DNA from: Cupriavidus necator
Lineage (GTDB): Bacteria > Pseudomonadota > Gammaproteobacteria > Burkholderiales > Burkholderiaceae
Direction of reading: 5' to 3'
DNA length: 64,000 nucleotides
Assembly (NCBI GenBank): GCA_022041995.1
Contig: CP074381.1
Span: 2,914,001 to 2,978,000, forward strand
Below, piece after piece: positions 9,631 through 18,596 of this stretch. Position 1 is the first letter of the stretch, and every line of letters begins with the position of its first letter. The position numbers and the translations under genes were made by a program. The notes below the pieces were generated by a model. It saw nothing but the letters and a program-made list of their open reading frames with translations, made no database searches and was not told the origin of the DNA.

Positions 9631-11118
9631 TCAGCCGCCGTTGTCTTCGGCGGCCTCCGGCGCGTCCGCCGCTTCTGCTGCATTGAGGCCAAGCACCTGC
9701 TGCGCGGCCTCGCCCGGCAGCGCTTGCACCGTGCGCAGCTTGCGCGCCATCTGGCGCGTGCGCACTTCTGCCTGCTCGATATTGCGCGCGGCGCGTTCCA
9801 GCGTGTCGCGGGTCTTGGCCAGCACGTCGCCGAACTTGCCGAACTCGGTCTTGACCGCGCCCAACACCTCCCACACCTCGCTTGAGCGCTTTTCCAGCGC
9901 CAGCGTGCGGAACCCCATCTGCAGGCTGTTCAGCAGCGCGGTCAGCGTGGTGGGCCCGGCCACGGTCACGCGGTAGTCGCGCTGCAGCAGGTCGGTCAGG
10001 CCCGGGCGCCGCAGCACCTCGGCGTACAGACCCTCGGTCGGCAGGAACAGGATGGCGAAATCCGTGGTCTGGGGCGGCGACAGGTATTTCTCGGCGATGG
10101 CCTGGGCCTCGCGCCGCAAGGCCACTTCCAGTTCGCGGCCAAAAGCGAGCACGCCGTCCGGGTCGCCCCGCTCCTGGGCGTCCACCAGGCGCTCGTACTG
10201 TTCCTTGGGAAACTTGGCGTCGACCGGCAGCCAGACCGGCGCATTGTCGCCACCTGCCGCCTTGCCCGGCAGCCGGATGGCGAACTCTACCCGCGCGCCC
10301 GAGTTGCGCACGGTCTCGACGTTCTTGCCATACTGCTCCGGCGTCAGCATCTGCTCCAGCAGCATTTCCAGCTGGACTTCGCCCCAGGTGCCGCGCGACT
10401 TCACATTGGTCAGCACCTTCTTCAGGTCGCCCACGCCCTGCGCCAGCACCTGCATCTCGCCCAGGCCGCGGTGCACCTGCTCGAGCCGGTCCGACACCAG
10501 CCGGAAGGATTCGCCCAGGCGCTGCTCCAGCGTGGCGTGCAGCTTCTCGTCGACGGTGCGGCGCATTTCCTCCAGCTTGGCGGCGTTGTTGGCCTCGATG
10601 TCCTGCAGCTTCTTCTCCAGCGTGGCGCGCACTTCAGCCAGGCGCCGCTCGTTGGCTTCGGACATCTGCGCCAGCTGCTGCTGCAGCCCGTCGCCGAAGC
10701 GGCGCAGCGTGCCGGCCTGCTCGTCGCGCGCCTGCTGGCCCTGCAGCATCATGTGCTGGCGCACCTGCTCTAGCTGCTGGGTGTTGGTCTCGGTCAGCTT
10801 GGCCAGTTGCTGCGCGAAGGTGTCGATCTGGTTGTTCTGCAGCGTGGCGATGCCCGTCAGCTGCGACGACAGTGCCTGCTGGAAGCGCAGCATCTGCTGC
10901 GCCGACTCGTCGCGGTTGCCGCGCGCGGCCCCGGCGACTTCGGTGCGCACCTCGCGCTCCAGCCGCTCCATGCCGTGCGCGCTTTCCGCGCGCATGTCGG
11001 CCAGTTGCCGGGCCAGGTCCGCCCCCGGCGAGGCCGTTTGCTGGCGCAGCAATACGATTACCAGCAGGACGACCGCGAGCAGCGCCACGGCCAGCGTCAG
11101 GAACGGGATCAGGGTCAT
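9631..11118 (-). CDS. rmuC: DNA recombination protein RmuC
   Basis: Homologous to E. coli RmuC, which limits inversion at short inverted repeats and carries a PD-(D/E)XK-like nuclease fold. The 495-residue protein has an N-terminal membrane anchor (residues 5-25), a long coiled coil rich in Gln, Glu and Arg (about 30-220), and the conserved RmuC domain with GTWGEVQLE and LPVDAKFPKEQY, the expected nuclease core. It is a single-gene unit convergent with the small membrane protein gene; its stop lies 80 bases from that gene's stop. Confidence 0.93.
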   Translation of the reverse strand: MTLIPFLTLAVALLAVVLLVIVLLRQQTASPGADLARQLADMRAESAHGMERLEREVRTEVAGAARGNRDESAQQMLRFQQALSSQLTGIATLQNNQIDTFAQQLAKLTETNTQQLEQVRQHMMLQGQQARDEQAGTLRRFGDGLQQQLAQMSEANERRLAEVRATLEKKLQDIEANNAAKLEEMRRTVDEKLHATLEQRLGESFRLVSDRLEQVHRGLGEMQVLAQGVGDLKKVLTNVKSRGTWGEVQLEMLLEQMLTPEQYGKNVETVRNSGARVEFAIRLPGKAAGGDNAPVWLPVDAKFPKEQYERLVDAQERGDPDGVLAFGRELEVALRREAQAIAEKYLSPPQTTDFAILFLPTEGLYAEVLRRPGLTDLLQRDYRVTVAGPTTLTALLNSLQMGFRTLALEKRSSEVWEVLGAVKTEFGKFGDVLAKTRDTLERAARNIEQAEVRTRQMARKLRTVQALPGEAAQQVLGLNAAEAADAPEAAEDNGG

Positions 11119-11145
11119 GCAGCAGGAAACAGGTGGATGGCGGGC

Positions 11146-12141
11146 TTAGCGGCGCCGCGACATGACGTCGGGGTTGACCACGGTGGGCGGATGGCCGGCC
11201 TGCGGGCCCTGGTCGAGCGCGGCGATCAGGTTATCGGCGGCCAGCATCGCCATCGCACGGCGGGTCTTCTCGGACGCGCTGGCGATATGCGGCGTGAGCA
11301 CGACGTTGGGCACTGTCAGCAGGTCCGGATGGACGCTGGGCTCGCCCTCGAACACATCCAGGCCGGCGCCGAAGATGCGCTTGTCGCGCAGCGCCTGCGC
11401 CAGCGCGGCATCGTCGACGATGCCGCCGCGCGCCAGGTTCACCAGCGTCGCGGTCGGCTTCATCAGCGCCAGCTCGGCCGCGCCGATGGCATGGTGGCTC
11501 TGCGGGCCATAGGGCAGCACCAGCAGCAGGTGATCAGACTGGCGCAGCAGGTCTTCCTTGCTGAGATAGCGCGCGTTGAGCGCGCGCTCGGTGTCCGCCG
11601 GCAGCTGGCTGCGGTTGTGGTACAGCACGCTCATGCCAAACCCGCTCGCGCGGCGCGCCAGCGCCTGGCCGATGCGGCCCATGCCCAGGATGCCCAGCGT
11701 GCTGCCGTACAGGTCCATGCCGACCAGCATGTCGTAGCTCCAGCGCTGCCACTTGCCCGCGCGCAGGTAGTGCTCGGCCTCGGTCACGCGGCGCGCGGTG
11801 GCCATCAGCAGGGCCCAGCCGAAGTCGGCGGTGGTCTCGGTCAGCACGTCCGGCGTATTGGTGGCGACGATGCCGGCAGCCGTCAGCGCCGGCACGTCCA
11901 GGTTGTTGTAGCCGACCGCCATATTGCACACCGCGCGCAGCGCCGGCAGACCGGCGACCACGTCGCCGTCGATGCGGTCGGCGGCATTGGCCAGCACGCC
12001 GGCCTTGCCCGCCAGGCGCGCCTTCAGCGCGGCGGCGTCGAGCACCGCGTCCTGCTGGTTGTCGTCGACATCGAAATACTGCGCCAGGCGCGCGATGACT
12101 TCGGGATAGATGGCGCGGGTGACAAGGACAGACGGCTTCAT
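11146..12141 (-). CDS. D-2-hydroxyacid dehydrogenase (glyoxylate/hydroxypyruvate reductase-like)
   Basis: NAD(P)H-dependent reductase of 331 residues in the GhrB/glyoxylate reductase group. The nucleotide-binding motif is GMGRIGQALARR near residue 153. The catalytic triad residues of the family are present: Arg in NLARGGIVDD, Glu in DVFEGEP, and His in TPHIASAS. It probably reduces glyoxylate or hydroxypyruvate, but phosphonate or gluconate-type substrates cannot be excluded. It starts only 4 bases after the NhaD-type antiporter gene stops, so the two are likely co-transcribed. Confidence 0.9.
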   Translation of the reverse strand: MKPSVLVTRAIYPEVIARLAQYFDVDDNQQDAVLDAAALKARLAGKAGVLANAADRIDGDVVAGLPALRAVCNMAVGYNNLDVPALTAAGIVATNTPDVLTETTADFGWALLMATARRVTEAEHYLRAGKWQRWSYDMLVGMDLYGSTLGILGMGRIGQALARRASGFGMSVLYHNRSQLPADTERALNARYLSKEDLLRQSDHLLLVLPYGPQSHHAIGAAELALMKPTATLVNLARGGIVDDAALAQALRDKRIFGAGLDVFEGEPSVHPDLLTVPNVVLTPHIASASEKTRRAMAMLAADNLIAALDQGPQAGHPPTVVNPDVMSRRR

Positions 12142-12145
12142 GGCA

Positions 12146-13570
12146 TCACACGTGGAAGAAGAGGAAGGTCATGATGACGAACAGCGGCATCAGGAAGATG
12201 CCCGAGTACAGCATGTAGCCGAAGAAGCTCGGCATGCGCACGCCGCGGTTCTCGGCAATGGCCTTGACCATCAGGTTGGGAGCATTGCCGATATAGGTAT
12301 TGGCGCCCATGAACACAGCCCCGGCCGAGATCGCGGCCAGCGTCGAGGCATCGCGCGTCATCAGCGTGGCCGCGTCGCCACCGGCGGTGTTGAAGAACAC
12401 CAGGTAGGTCGGCGCGTTGTCCAGGAACGAGGACAGCAGGCCGGTGGCCCAGAAGTACATGCCGTCGACCGGCTGGCCGTTGCTGTCGCTGACCGCGTGG
12501 ATCACGCCGGAGAAAGCGCCGTCGGTGCCGGCCTTGAGCATGGCGATGACCGGGATGATGGTCAGGAAGATGCCGGCAAAGAGCTTGCCGACCTCCAGGA
12601 TCGGCTCCCAGTTGAATTCATTGCCGGCGCGCGCCGCGTGCGGCGTCACCAGCAGCGACACCACCGCCACCACCACCAGCAGCGCATCGCGCACCGCGGC
12701 CTGCAGCGGCACCTCGGTGCCCAGGATGTCGAACGAAATGCCCGGCTTCCACAGCCCGCTCATCAGCACCAGGCCGATCACGGCCAGCAGTAGCACAAAG
12801 TTGAACTTGCCCTCGATGGCGATGCCGCCCGAGTCCGGCGTGGGGTCGCTGCGCGGCGGCAGTTCCTCTTCCTTGTTGTGGTAGTAATGGCGGTCGACCA
12901 GGTAGAACAGCGCCAGCAGCACCACGCAGACAAAGAGCGTCTCCGGAAAGATGTTGCGCATGGTCCAGAAGAAGTCCACGCCCTTCAGGAAGCCCAGGAA
13001 CAGCGGCGGATCGCCCAGCGGCGTCAGCGAGCCGCCGGCATTGGCCACCAGGAAGATAAAGAACACCACCACGTGCGCCACGTGGCGGCGGTTGTCATTG
13101 GCGCGCAGCAGCGGCCGGATCAGCAGCATGGCCGCGCCGGTGGTGCCCATGAAGCTGGCCAGCAGCGTGCCCAGCGCCAGGATGCCGGTATTGAGCCCGG
13201 GCGTGCCGTGCAGGTTGCCGCGCACGCAGATGCCGCCGGCCACGATATACAGCGAGGCGATCAGAACGATGAACGGGATGTACTCCGCCAGCAGCGCGTG
13301 CACCGCGCTGGCCGCTGCCGCATGCGTGCCGAACGCTGCCGCGAACGGCAGCAGGAACAGCAGCCCCCAGCCCGCGGCGATCTTGCCGTAATGGTGGTGC
13401 CAGAACTTCGGCGCAACCAGCGGCCACACCGCGATCGACAGCAGGATGCCTGCGAACGGCAGCCCCCACGACGGGGACAGCGACGCCCCGTCAAGATCCG
13501 CGGCATGGCCGGCGGCGGGAAAGGCGGCCAGCACGGCCGATAGCGGCAACAGCACGGAGGCACGTCGCAT
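12146..13570 (-). CDS. NhaD-type sodium/proton antiporter (ion transporter superfamily)
   Basis: A 474-residue inner-membrane protein with a cleavable-looking N-terminal signal (residues 1-24, ending AGHA) and about 11-12 membrane helices. Motifs such as GNLHGTPGLNTG and GSLTPLGDPPLFLGFLKG are typical of the NhaD/ArsB/CitM ion-transporter superfamily; NhaD members exchange Na+ or Li+ for protons. The frame is open 44 codons upstream, but the ATG at 13570 has an AAGGAG site 8-9 bases before it. It is followed closely by a 2-hydroxyacid dehydrogenase gene. The transported ion is inferred from family. Confidence 0.85.
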   Translation of the reverse strand: MRRASVLLPLSAVLAAFPAAGHAADLDGASLSPSWGLPFAGILLSIAVWPLVAPKFWHHHYGKIAAGWGLLFLLPFAAAFGTHAAAASAVHALLAEYIPFIVLIASLYIVAGGICVRGNLHGTPGLNTGILALGTLLASFMGTTGAAMLLIRPLLRANDNRRHVAHVVVFFIFLVANAGGSLTPLGDPPLFLGFLKGVDFFWTMRNIFPETLFVCVVLLALFYLVDRHYYHNKEEELPPRSDPTPDSGGIAIEGKFNFVLLLAVIGLVLMSGLWKPGISFDILGTEVPLQAAVRDALLVVVAVVSLLVTPHAARAGNEFNWEPILEVGKLFAGIFLTIIPVIAMLKAGTDGAFSGVIHAVSDSNGQPVDGMYFWATGLLSSFLDNAPTYLVFFNTAGGDAATLMTRDASTLAAISAGAVFMGANTYIGNAPNLMVKAIAENRGVRMPSFFGYMLYSGIFLMPLFVIMTFLFFHV

Positions 13571-13725
13571 CAGGCAGGATCTCCTTGGGAATGCAGCATT
13601 CATTGACGCATGCCGGCACGAAGCCGCGGCACGCAGGCAAGCCTGCAAGTGTAATTCATGCACCTCTTGCGCAGGGCCTGCTGCATCAGCGGTGCATCGC
13701 ATTCCGTGCGGCGCAAGCCGCGGGT

Positions 13726-14412
13726 TCAGGCCTCGTCGACCAGGATCACATGCACACGGTACGGGCCATGGGCGCCGAGCACGATGGTCTGCTCGATATC
13801 GCCTGTGCGAGAAGGCCCGCTGATGATATTGGTGGCGCGCGGCAGTTCGCCGCGCTCACTGCGCATCAGCGCAAAGGCGTCTTCCAGGCCGGCGACGATG
13901 CGCGAGCGCGGCACCACCGCCACATGGGTCTCGGGCAAGAGCGCGGCCGAGGCAAAGGTGGCCGGGCCCGACAGCAGCATCAGCGAGCCGGTCTCGGCAA
14001 TCGCGCAGAAGCAGCCGGTGATGCCGACCAGGTCGCCATGCTCGCGGTCGGCCTCGACCTCGCGCACCGGCGGGCGGCATTCCACCGCCAGCCCCGCAGG
14101 CTGCCACGGCAGCGGGCCCAGCGCGTCCCACGCCACGGCACGGTGCACCAGGTTCAGGCTGTCGAGGAAGCGCACGGTGGCGGCGGGCACCTCGTCCATC
14201 GTCGCCACGCGGTCCACGGTCGAGGCCATGCGCTGCGCCTGCGCCAGGAAGGCCTCGGCCAGGTCGGCCGCCACCGCCGGACGCGGGCCCTGCGGATGGC
14301 GCGCCAGGTAGTCGGCCACGGCCTCGCGTTCGCCCGCGCTCGGCCGGGTCGGCCTGCCCTGGGCAGCACGGATGCGGGCAAAGATGCGGTCGCGGGCGTC
14401 GTTGGTTTCCAT
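13726..14412 (-). CDS. LutC/YkgG-type LUD-domain protein
   Basis: A 228-residue LUD-domain protein. LutC is one subunit of the LutABC iron-sulfur L-lactate dehydrogenase. Conserved stretches include GCFCAIAETGSLML and the C-terminal VLGAHGPYRVHVILVDE. Here it stands without lutA or lutB: its upstream neighbour is pncB and its downstream neighbour an ion antiporter. It may serve a lutAB pair elsewhere or act alone. The family is clear; the role is not. Confidence 0.82.
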   Translation of the reverse strand: METNDARDRIFARIRAAQGRPTRPSAGEREAVADYLARHPQGPRPAVAADLAEAFLAQAQRMASTVDRVATMDEVPAATVRFLDSLNLVHRAVAWDALGPLPWQPAGLAVECRPPVREVEADREHGDLVGITGCFCAIAETGSLMLLSGPATFASAALLPETHVAVVPRSRIVAGLEDAFALMRSERGELPRATNIISGPSRTGDIEQTIVLGAHGPYRVHVILVDEA

Positions 14413-14520
14413 AGGGCCTGGCTGGGGGTCGCAAAGCGCGGTGAACGCGCGATGCGCCGATTATAGTGGCGCCCCCCGCGTGCAAAGCATGCGATGGCGG
14501 GCGCAAGGTGTTGAATTTTG

Positions 14521-15699
14521 CTACGCCGCAGGCTGAACCGAGTACACCTGGCGCAGGTAGGACAAGTAGCCGGGATCGTCGCACATGGTCTTTTCCGGCG
14601 TGTCCGACAGCTTGGCCACCGGCTGCCCGTTGCAGCGCACCATCTTGATCACGATCTGCAGCGGGGTATAGCCAAGGTCGTTGGTCAGGTTGGTGCCGAC
14701 GCCAAAGGCCAGCCGGCAGCGGCCATGGAAGCGCTCGTACAGCTCGATCACGCGCGGGATGTCGAGGCTGTCGCTGAAGATCAGGGTCTTGGTGCGCGGG
14801 TCGACGCGGTTGGCGGCATAGTGGGCGACCATGCGCTCGCCCCACAGCATCGGGTCGCCAGAATCATGGCGCACGCCGTCGAAGAGCTTGCAGAAATACA
14901 GGTCGAAGTCGCGCAGGAAAGCATCGAATCCGTAGGTATCCGACAGCGCGATGCCCAGGTCGCCGCGGTATTCGCGCGCCCAGCGCTCCAGCGCATACAC
15001 CTGCGAATCGCGCAGCCGCGGGCCCAGGGCCTGGCAGGCCTGCAGGTATTCATGCGCCATCGTGCCCAGCGGCACCATATTGTGCAGGCGGGCAAAGTGG
15101 ACGTTGCTGGTGCCGGCCAGCTGCGGCCCCAGCAGGCGCCGCATGGTCAGCAGCACCTCTTCCTGCCAGTCGCGCGAAAAGCGCCGGCGCGTGCCGTAGT
15201 CGGCGATCACGCAATCGGCCAGCTCGGGCGTCTTCAGCAAGGCCAGCTTGTGGTCCAGCCGGCGGCGGCCTTCGGCCAGGTCAGGCCTGGGCTGGGTGCG
15301 GCGGAAATAGACCTCGTTGACGATCGCCAGGACCGGCACTTCAAACAGAATGGTATGCAGCCACGGGCCGATGATCGAGATCTCGATCTCGCCGTTGCCC
15401 TGCGGGGACGGCCGCACCGAGACATATTTATCGTTCAGATGGAACAGGCCGAGGAAGTCGACGAAATCACTCTTGATAAAGCGCAGGCCGCGCAGGTAGG
15501 CAAGCTCGTCGTCGGTGAAGCGCAGCTGGCACAGGTGTGCCACCTCGGCGCGGATCTCATCGATATAGGGCGTCAGGTCGATGCCCGGGTTGCGGCACTT
15601 GAAGCGGTATTCCACTTGCGCCTGCGGGAACTGATGCAGCACCACCTGCATCATCGTGAATTTGTACAGGTCGGTGTCGAGCAGAGACGGGATGATCAT
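14521..15699 (-). CDS. pncB: Nicotinate phosphoribosyltransferase
   Basis: Makes nicotinate mononucleotide from nicotinate and PRPP with ATP, the entry of salvaged nicotinate into NAD synthesis. It has 392 residues, the usual proteobacterial length. The start [16 protein letters not shown] and the GVRHDSGDP active-site loop are diagnostic, and the phosphate-binding region lies near [10 protein letters not shown]. About 105 bases separate it from the lutC-like gene on the same strand. Confidence 0.95.
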   Translation of the reverse strand: MIIPSLLDTDLYKFTMMQVVLHQFPQAQVEYRFKCRNPGIDLTPYIDEIRAEVAHLCQLRFTDDELAYLRGLRFIKSDFVDFLGLFHLNDKYVSVRPSPQGNGEIEISIIGPWLHTILFEVPVLAIVNEVYFRRTQPRPDLAEGRRRLDHKLALLKTPELADCVIADYGTRRRFSRDWQEEVLLTMRRLLGPQLAGTSNVHFARLHNMVPLGTMAHEYLQACQALGPRLRDSQVYALERWAREYRGDLGIALSDTYGFDAFLRDFDLYFCKLFDGVRHDSGDPMLWGERMVAHYAANRVDPRTKTLIFSDSLDIPRVIELYERFHGRCRLAFGVGTNLTNDLGYTPLQIVIKMVRCNGQPVAKLSDTPEKTMCDDPGYLSYLRQVYSVQPAA

Positions 15700-15775
15700 A
15701 GCGGGCCAGACGGCGATGCCGGGTCAGTACATCATGCTAACCGAAGTCTGGCCGCTCCCGGGCCACTCTTGCCGC

Positions 15776-16348
15776 TCAACCACCATCGAGGAAGGGCTGT
15801 GGCTGCCGCGGCGCCTGCCTGCCCTTCTCCTTGCCCTGCAGGCACCACAGCAGGCGGCCGTCTGTCGCGGGGCACGACACCAGCGTGGCGGCCGCGCGCG
15901 GCACCCGCTGCGGCAGCGGCTCGGCAAAAGCGCCATCGCCAGCCATGATGCGCTCGGTGTAGACCTGCGCCCCGGCGCGCTCGAAGCGCAGCACCTGCAC
16001 CCGGTCGCCCGGCTGCGGCTGCAGTTGCGGCCCGCACGGCATCAGGCCGGCCCGGCCGCAATGGGCGATGGCATCGCCCGCGGGCGAATCCGTCACGCTG
16101 AAGTGGTCCCAGTCGAACGCGGTCAGCGCCGTCAGCGCGACCGGCGCGTCCGTGTGCGCGCGCCACGCCACCAGGCGCGACACCACGCTGTCGGCCATGG
16201 CCGGCGACTGGATCAGGGTCTGGGCGGCGACGGATCCGATCGGCGCCAGAAATGCCGTCAGCAGCACAGCAATGGGGGCGAAGGCCCGGCCCATCGCGGC
16301 ATGGCGCCGCAGGCTGGCATGGCTGGCAAGGCAAGACTGGCGTGGCAT
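15776..16348 (-). CDS. Secreted protein of unknown function
   Basis: I do not recognise this gene. From the ATG at 16348, preceded by a GGGAGA site, the protein has 190 residues with a long N-terminal signal: a basic region, a hydrophobic core (AFAPIAVLLTAFLAP) and a likely cut after SVAA. The mature part has four cysteines (two near the middle as CGRAGLMPC, two near the end), which could form two disulfides in the periplasm. The tail is basic and Gln/Pro rich. A later ATG at 16294 is also possible. It is transcribed towards pncB. Confidence 0.6.
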   Translation of the reverse strand: MPRQSCLASHASLRRHAAMGRAFAPIAVLLTAFLAPIGSVAAQTLIQSPAMADSVVSRLVAWRAHTDAPVALTALTAFDWDHFSVTDSPAGDAIAHCGRAGLMPCGPQLQPQPGDRVQVLRFERAGAQVYTERIMAGDGAFAEPLPQRVPRAAATLVSCPATDGRLLWCLQGKEKGRQAPRQPQPFLDGG

Positions 16349-16662
16349 ATGGGTCTCCCGGCACGAATCCAAGTGACTGCTGGCGGCCTTCATGATGCCC
16401 GCTGGCGCGCCGACATGCCAGCAGGCCGACCTGCGTTAAATCAAAACCACATAAAGAAATAAGAAAACTATCTGATCCGGCTATATAGACCCGCTATTCT
16501 TGCCAGAAGCGTCGGCTACAATATCGCTTTCCGAAAGGCCTCGGCCGGCGCTCGTCCAGCCCATGCTACTGCGGCACTCATGCAGTAGATGCGGCGCGTC
16601 CGCCGGCAAGAAGCGGCCCCACAGTTTCCCATTAAAAGCCGACCCGTTTTCCTGGAACCGAA
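16349..16662. other. AT-rich divergent promoter region before fdxA
   Basis: About 310 bases between the secreted-protein gene and fdxA. The part at 16435-16500 is clearly AT-richer than its surroundings. TACAAT at 16517-16522 is a possible -10 box for fdxA, with no good -35 at 17 bases. I see no gene. Confidence 0.4.
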
Positions 16663-16986
16663 ATGACTCACGTTGTCACCGAATCCTGCATCCGTTGCCG
16701 CTATACAGACTGCGTTGACGTGTGTCCGGTCGATTGTTTTCGCGAAGGCCCCAACTTCCTGGCCATCGACCCGGATGAGTGCATCGACTGCGCCGTGTGC
16801 GTGGCCGAATGCCCGGTGAATGCCATTTACGCCGAGGAAGACGTGCCGGGCGACCAGCAACAGTTCATCGACCTGAACGCCGAGCTGGCCCGCAACTGGC
16901 CCTCCATCACCAAGACCAAGGCCCCGCTGGCCGAGGCCGAGGAGTGGAAGGATGCCACTGACAAGCTGCAATACCTGCAGCGCTGA
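16663..16986 (+). CDS. fdxA: Seven-iron ferredoxin (FdxA)
   Basis: A 107-residue electron carrier with one 3Fe-4S and one 4Fe-4S cluster, of the Azotobacter ferredoxin I type. C9, C17 and C50 are placed as ligands of the 3Fe cluster; C21, C40, C43 and C46 as ligands of the 4Fe cluster, matching the known spacing. The C-terminal half is the acidic extension typical of this class. The next gene, 77 bases downstream, is a ferredoxin-NADP reductase, so this ferredoxin and reductase probably work as a pair. Confidence 0.95.
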   Translation: MTHVVTESCIRCRYTDCVDVCPVDCFREGPNFLAIDPDECIDCAVCVAECPVNAIYAEEDVPGDQQQFIDLNAELARNWPSITKTKAPLAEAEEWKDATDKLQYLQR

Positions 16987-17063
16987 CAGAACAAGAAAGC
17001 CGTCCCCACGCGCTTTCCGCAATACCGGGCACAAGCGGCCCACGCAAACGTATCAGGACGAAT

Positions 17064-18172
17064 ATGGACTTGAGCATTCCAAATCCCGTCGCCGACACGA
17101 CCAAGCAGGTCGACGGCGGCAGCCCTGCAGGCGGCCAGCCGCAGGAAATCGATGCGCTGATCGTCGGTGCCGGCCCGGTGGGCCTGTTCCAGGTCTTTGA
17201 ACTGGGCCTGCTCGAAATCAAGGCACATGTCATCGATTCCCTGAAGGTGGTCGGCGGCCAGTGCGTGGAGCTCTATCCGGACAAGCCCATCTACGACATC
17301 CCGGCCGTGCCCATCTGCACCGGCCAGGAACTGACCGACAACCTGCTCAAGCAGATCGAGCCGTTCGAGCCCACCTTCCACCTGGGCCAGGAAGTCGCCG
17401 TGGTTGAGCGCCGCGAAGACGGCCGCTTCTTCGTCGAGACCTCGCTCGGAACCCGCTTCATCACCAAGACCATCTTCATCGCTGCCGGCGTGGGTTCGTT
17501 CCAGCCGCGCACGCTGAAGGTCGAGGGCATCGACAAGTTCGACGGCAAGCAGCTGTTCTACCGCGTCAAGGACCCGAGCCGCTTCCATGGCCGCAATCTG
17601 GTAATCATCGGCGGCGGTGACTCGGCGCTGGACTGGACGCTGGACCTGGTCGGCAAGGCCGAGTCGGTGGTGATGATCCATCGCCGCGACGGCTTCCGCG
17701 CCGCGCCCGCCTCGGTCGCCAAGATGAAGGAACTGTGCGAACAGATGGAAATGCAGTTCCTGGTCGGCCAGGTCGGCGGCTATGAAGAGAAGGACGGCGT
17801 GCTCACCGAGATCAAGGTGACCGGCGCCGACGGCGTGACCCGCCGCCTGCCGGTGGATGACCTGCTGGTGTTCTTCGGCCTGTCGCCCAAGCTGGGCCCG
17901 ATCGCCGAGTGGGGCCTGGACCTGGAGCGCAAGCAGATCAAGGTGGACACCGAGAAGTTCGAGACCAATATCCCGGGCATCTTCGCGGTGGGCGACATCA
18001 ACACCTACCCCGGCAAGAAGAAGCTGATCCTGTCGGGCTTCCACGAGGCCGCGCTGGCCGCGTTCGGTGCCGCGCCGTATATCTTCCCGAGAAGAAAATC
18101 CACATGCAATACACCACCACCTCGCCGAAGCTGCACAAGATCCTCGGCGTGGATTCGCCGGTGTTCGACTGA
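17064..18172 (+). CDS. Ferredoxin-NADP+ reductase, thioredoxin-reductase type (single-base frameshift)
   Basis: FAD enzyme that moves electrons between NADPH and ferredoxin. It has the FAD-binding GAGPVGLFQ near residue 36 and the NADPH-binding [10 protein letters not shown] near residue 180, but lacks the CxxC of thioredoxin reductases, which marks the TrxR-like FNR group. The last 30 codons are shifted: as printed the frame runs to 18242 as nonsense. One extra G in the CCCGAG at 18086-18091 restores PEKKIHMQY and a normal end GVDSPVFD at 18172, 369 residues. I give the restored limits. A strong terminator follows directly. Confidence 0.9.
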
Positions 18173-18187
18173 ACCCCAGCGACCACT

Positions 18188-18224
18188 GCCAGAAAAAACC
18201 GCCGCAAAGGCGGTTTTTTCTGGC
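18188..18224 (+). terminator. Terminator after the ferredoxin reductase gene
   Basis: A long inverted repeat, GCCAGAAAAAACCGCC and its complement around GCAA, with a T-rich right arm. The symmetric A and T arms could allow it to work in both directions. Confidence 0.88.
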
Positions 18225-18249
18225 ACAAATCCAAAACCGTAGCTATAAT
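18220..18249 (+). promoter_or_regulatory. Second promoter-like site upstream of tRNA-Asn
   Basis: A perfect TATAAT at 18244-18249 with CTGGCA (4 of 6 matches to a -35) 18 bases upstream. It overlaps the end of the preceding terminator and lies about 170 bases before the tRNA. It could be a distal tRNA promoter or drive a small RNA. Confidence 0.4.
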
Positions 18250-18370
18250 GCGGCCTCGCTGTTCAACACGACGGCTCGAAGCCAGCAGAGATGCCCTTCG
18301 CGCGGTACGGCAGGCAGCAAGCCGGAAGCTTCCAGACACCTTCTGACAAAAACAAAATGTCGAAAGGGTG

Positions 18371-18400
18371 TTGACGAAGAAAAGAGAAACTGGCTATAAT
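18371..18400 (+). promoter_or_regulatory. tRNA-Asn promoter
   Basis: TTGACG at 18371-18376 and TATAAT at 18395-18400, 18 bases apart, close to a full sigma-70 consensus. The tRNA begins 16 bases after the -10 box. Confidence 0.85.
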
Positions 18401-18415
18401 TTCTTTCTCAGCTGT

Positions 18416-18491
18416 TCCCCGATAGCTCAGTCGGTAGAGCGACGGACTGTTAATCCGCAGGTCCCTGGTTCGAGCCCAGGTCGGGGAGCCA
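18416..18491 (+). tRNA. tRNA-Asn (GTT)
   Basis: A 76-base cloverleaf: 7-bp acceptor stem TCCCCGA/TCGGGGA, D arm with AGCTCAGTCGGTAGAGC, anticodon GTT at 18449-18451, T arm with GGTTCGAGCC, discriminator G and an encoded CCA end. It has its own promoter and terminator, so it is a single-gene unit. Confidence 0.97.
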
Positions 18492-18501
18492 ACCGATACG
18501 G

Positions 18502-18530
18502 AAGCCCGGTGCAAACGCACCGGGCTTTTT
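18502..18530 (+). terminator. Terminator after tRNA-Asn
   Basis: An 11-bp stem (AAGCCCGGTGC with GCACCGGGCTT), AAAC loop and a T run. Confidence 0.93.
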
Positions 18531-18596
18531 CGTTTTGCGCTTCGGCGCAACGCGTCACGGCAGACCGACTGCCGCAACGCCCTCCCTGCTTCTCCA

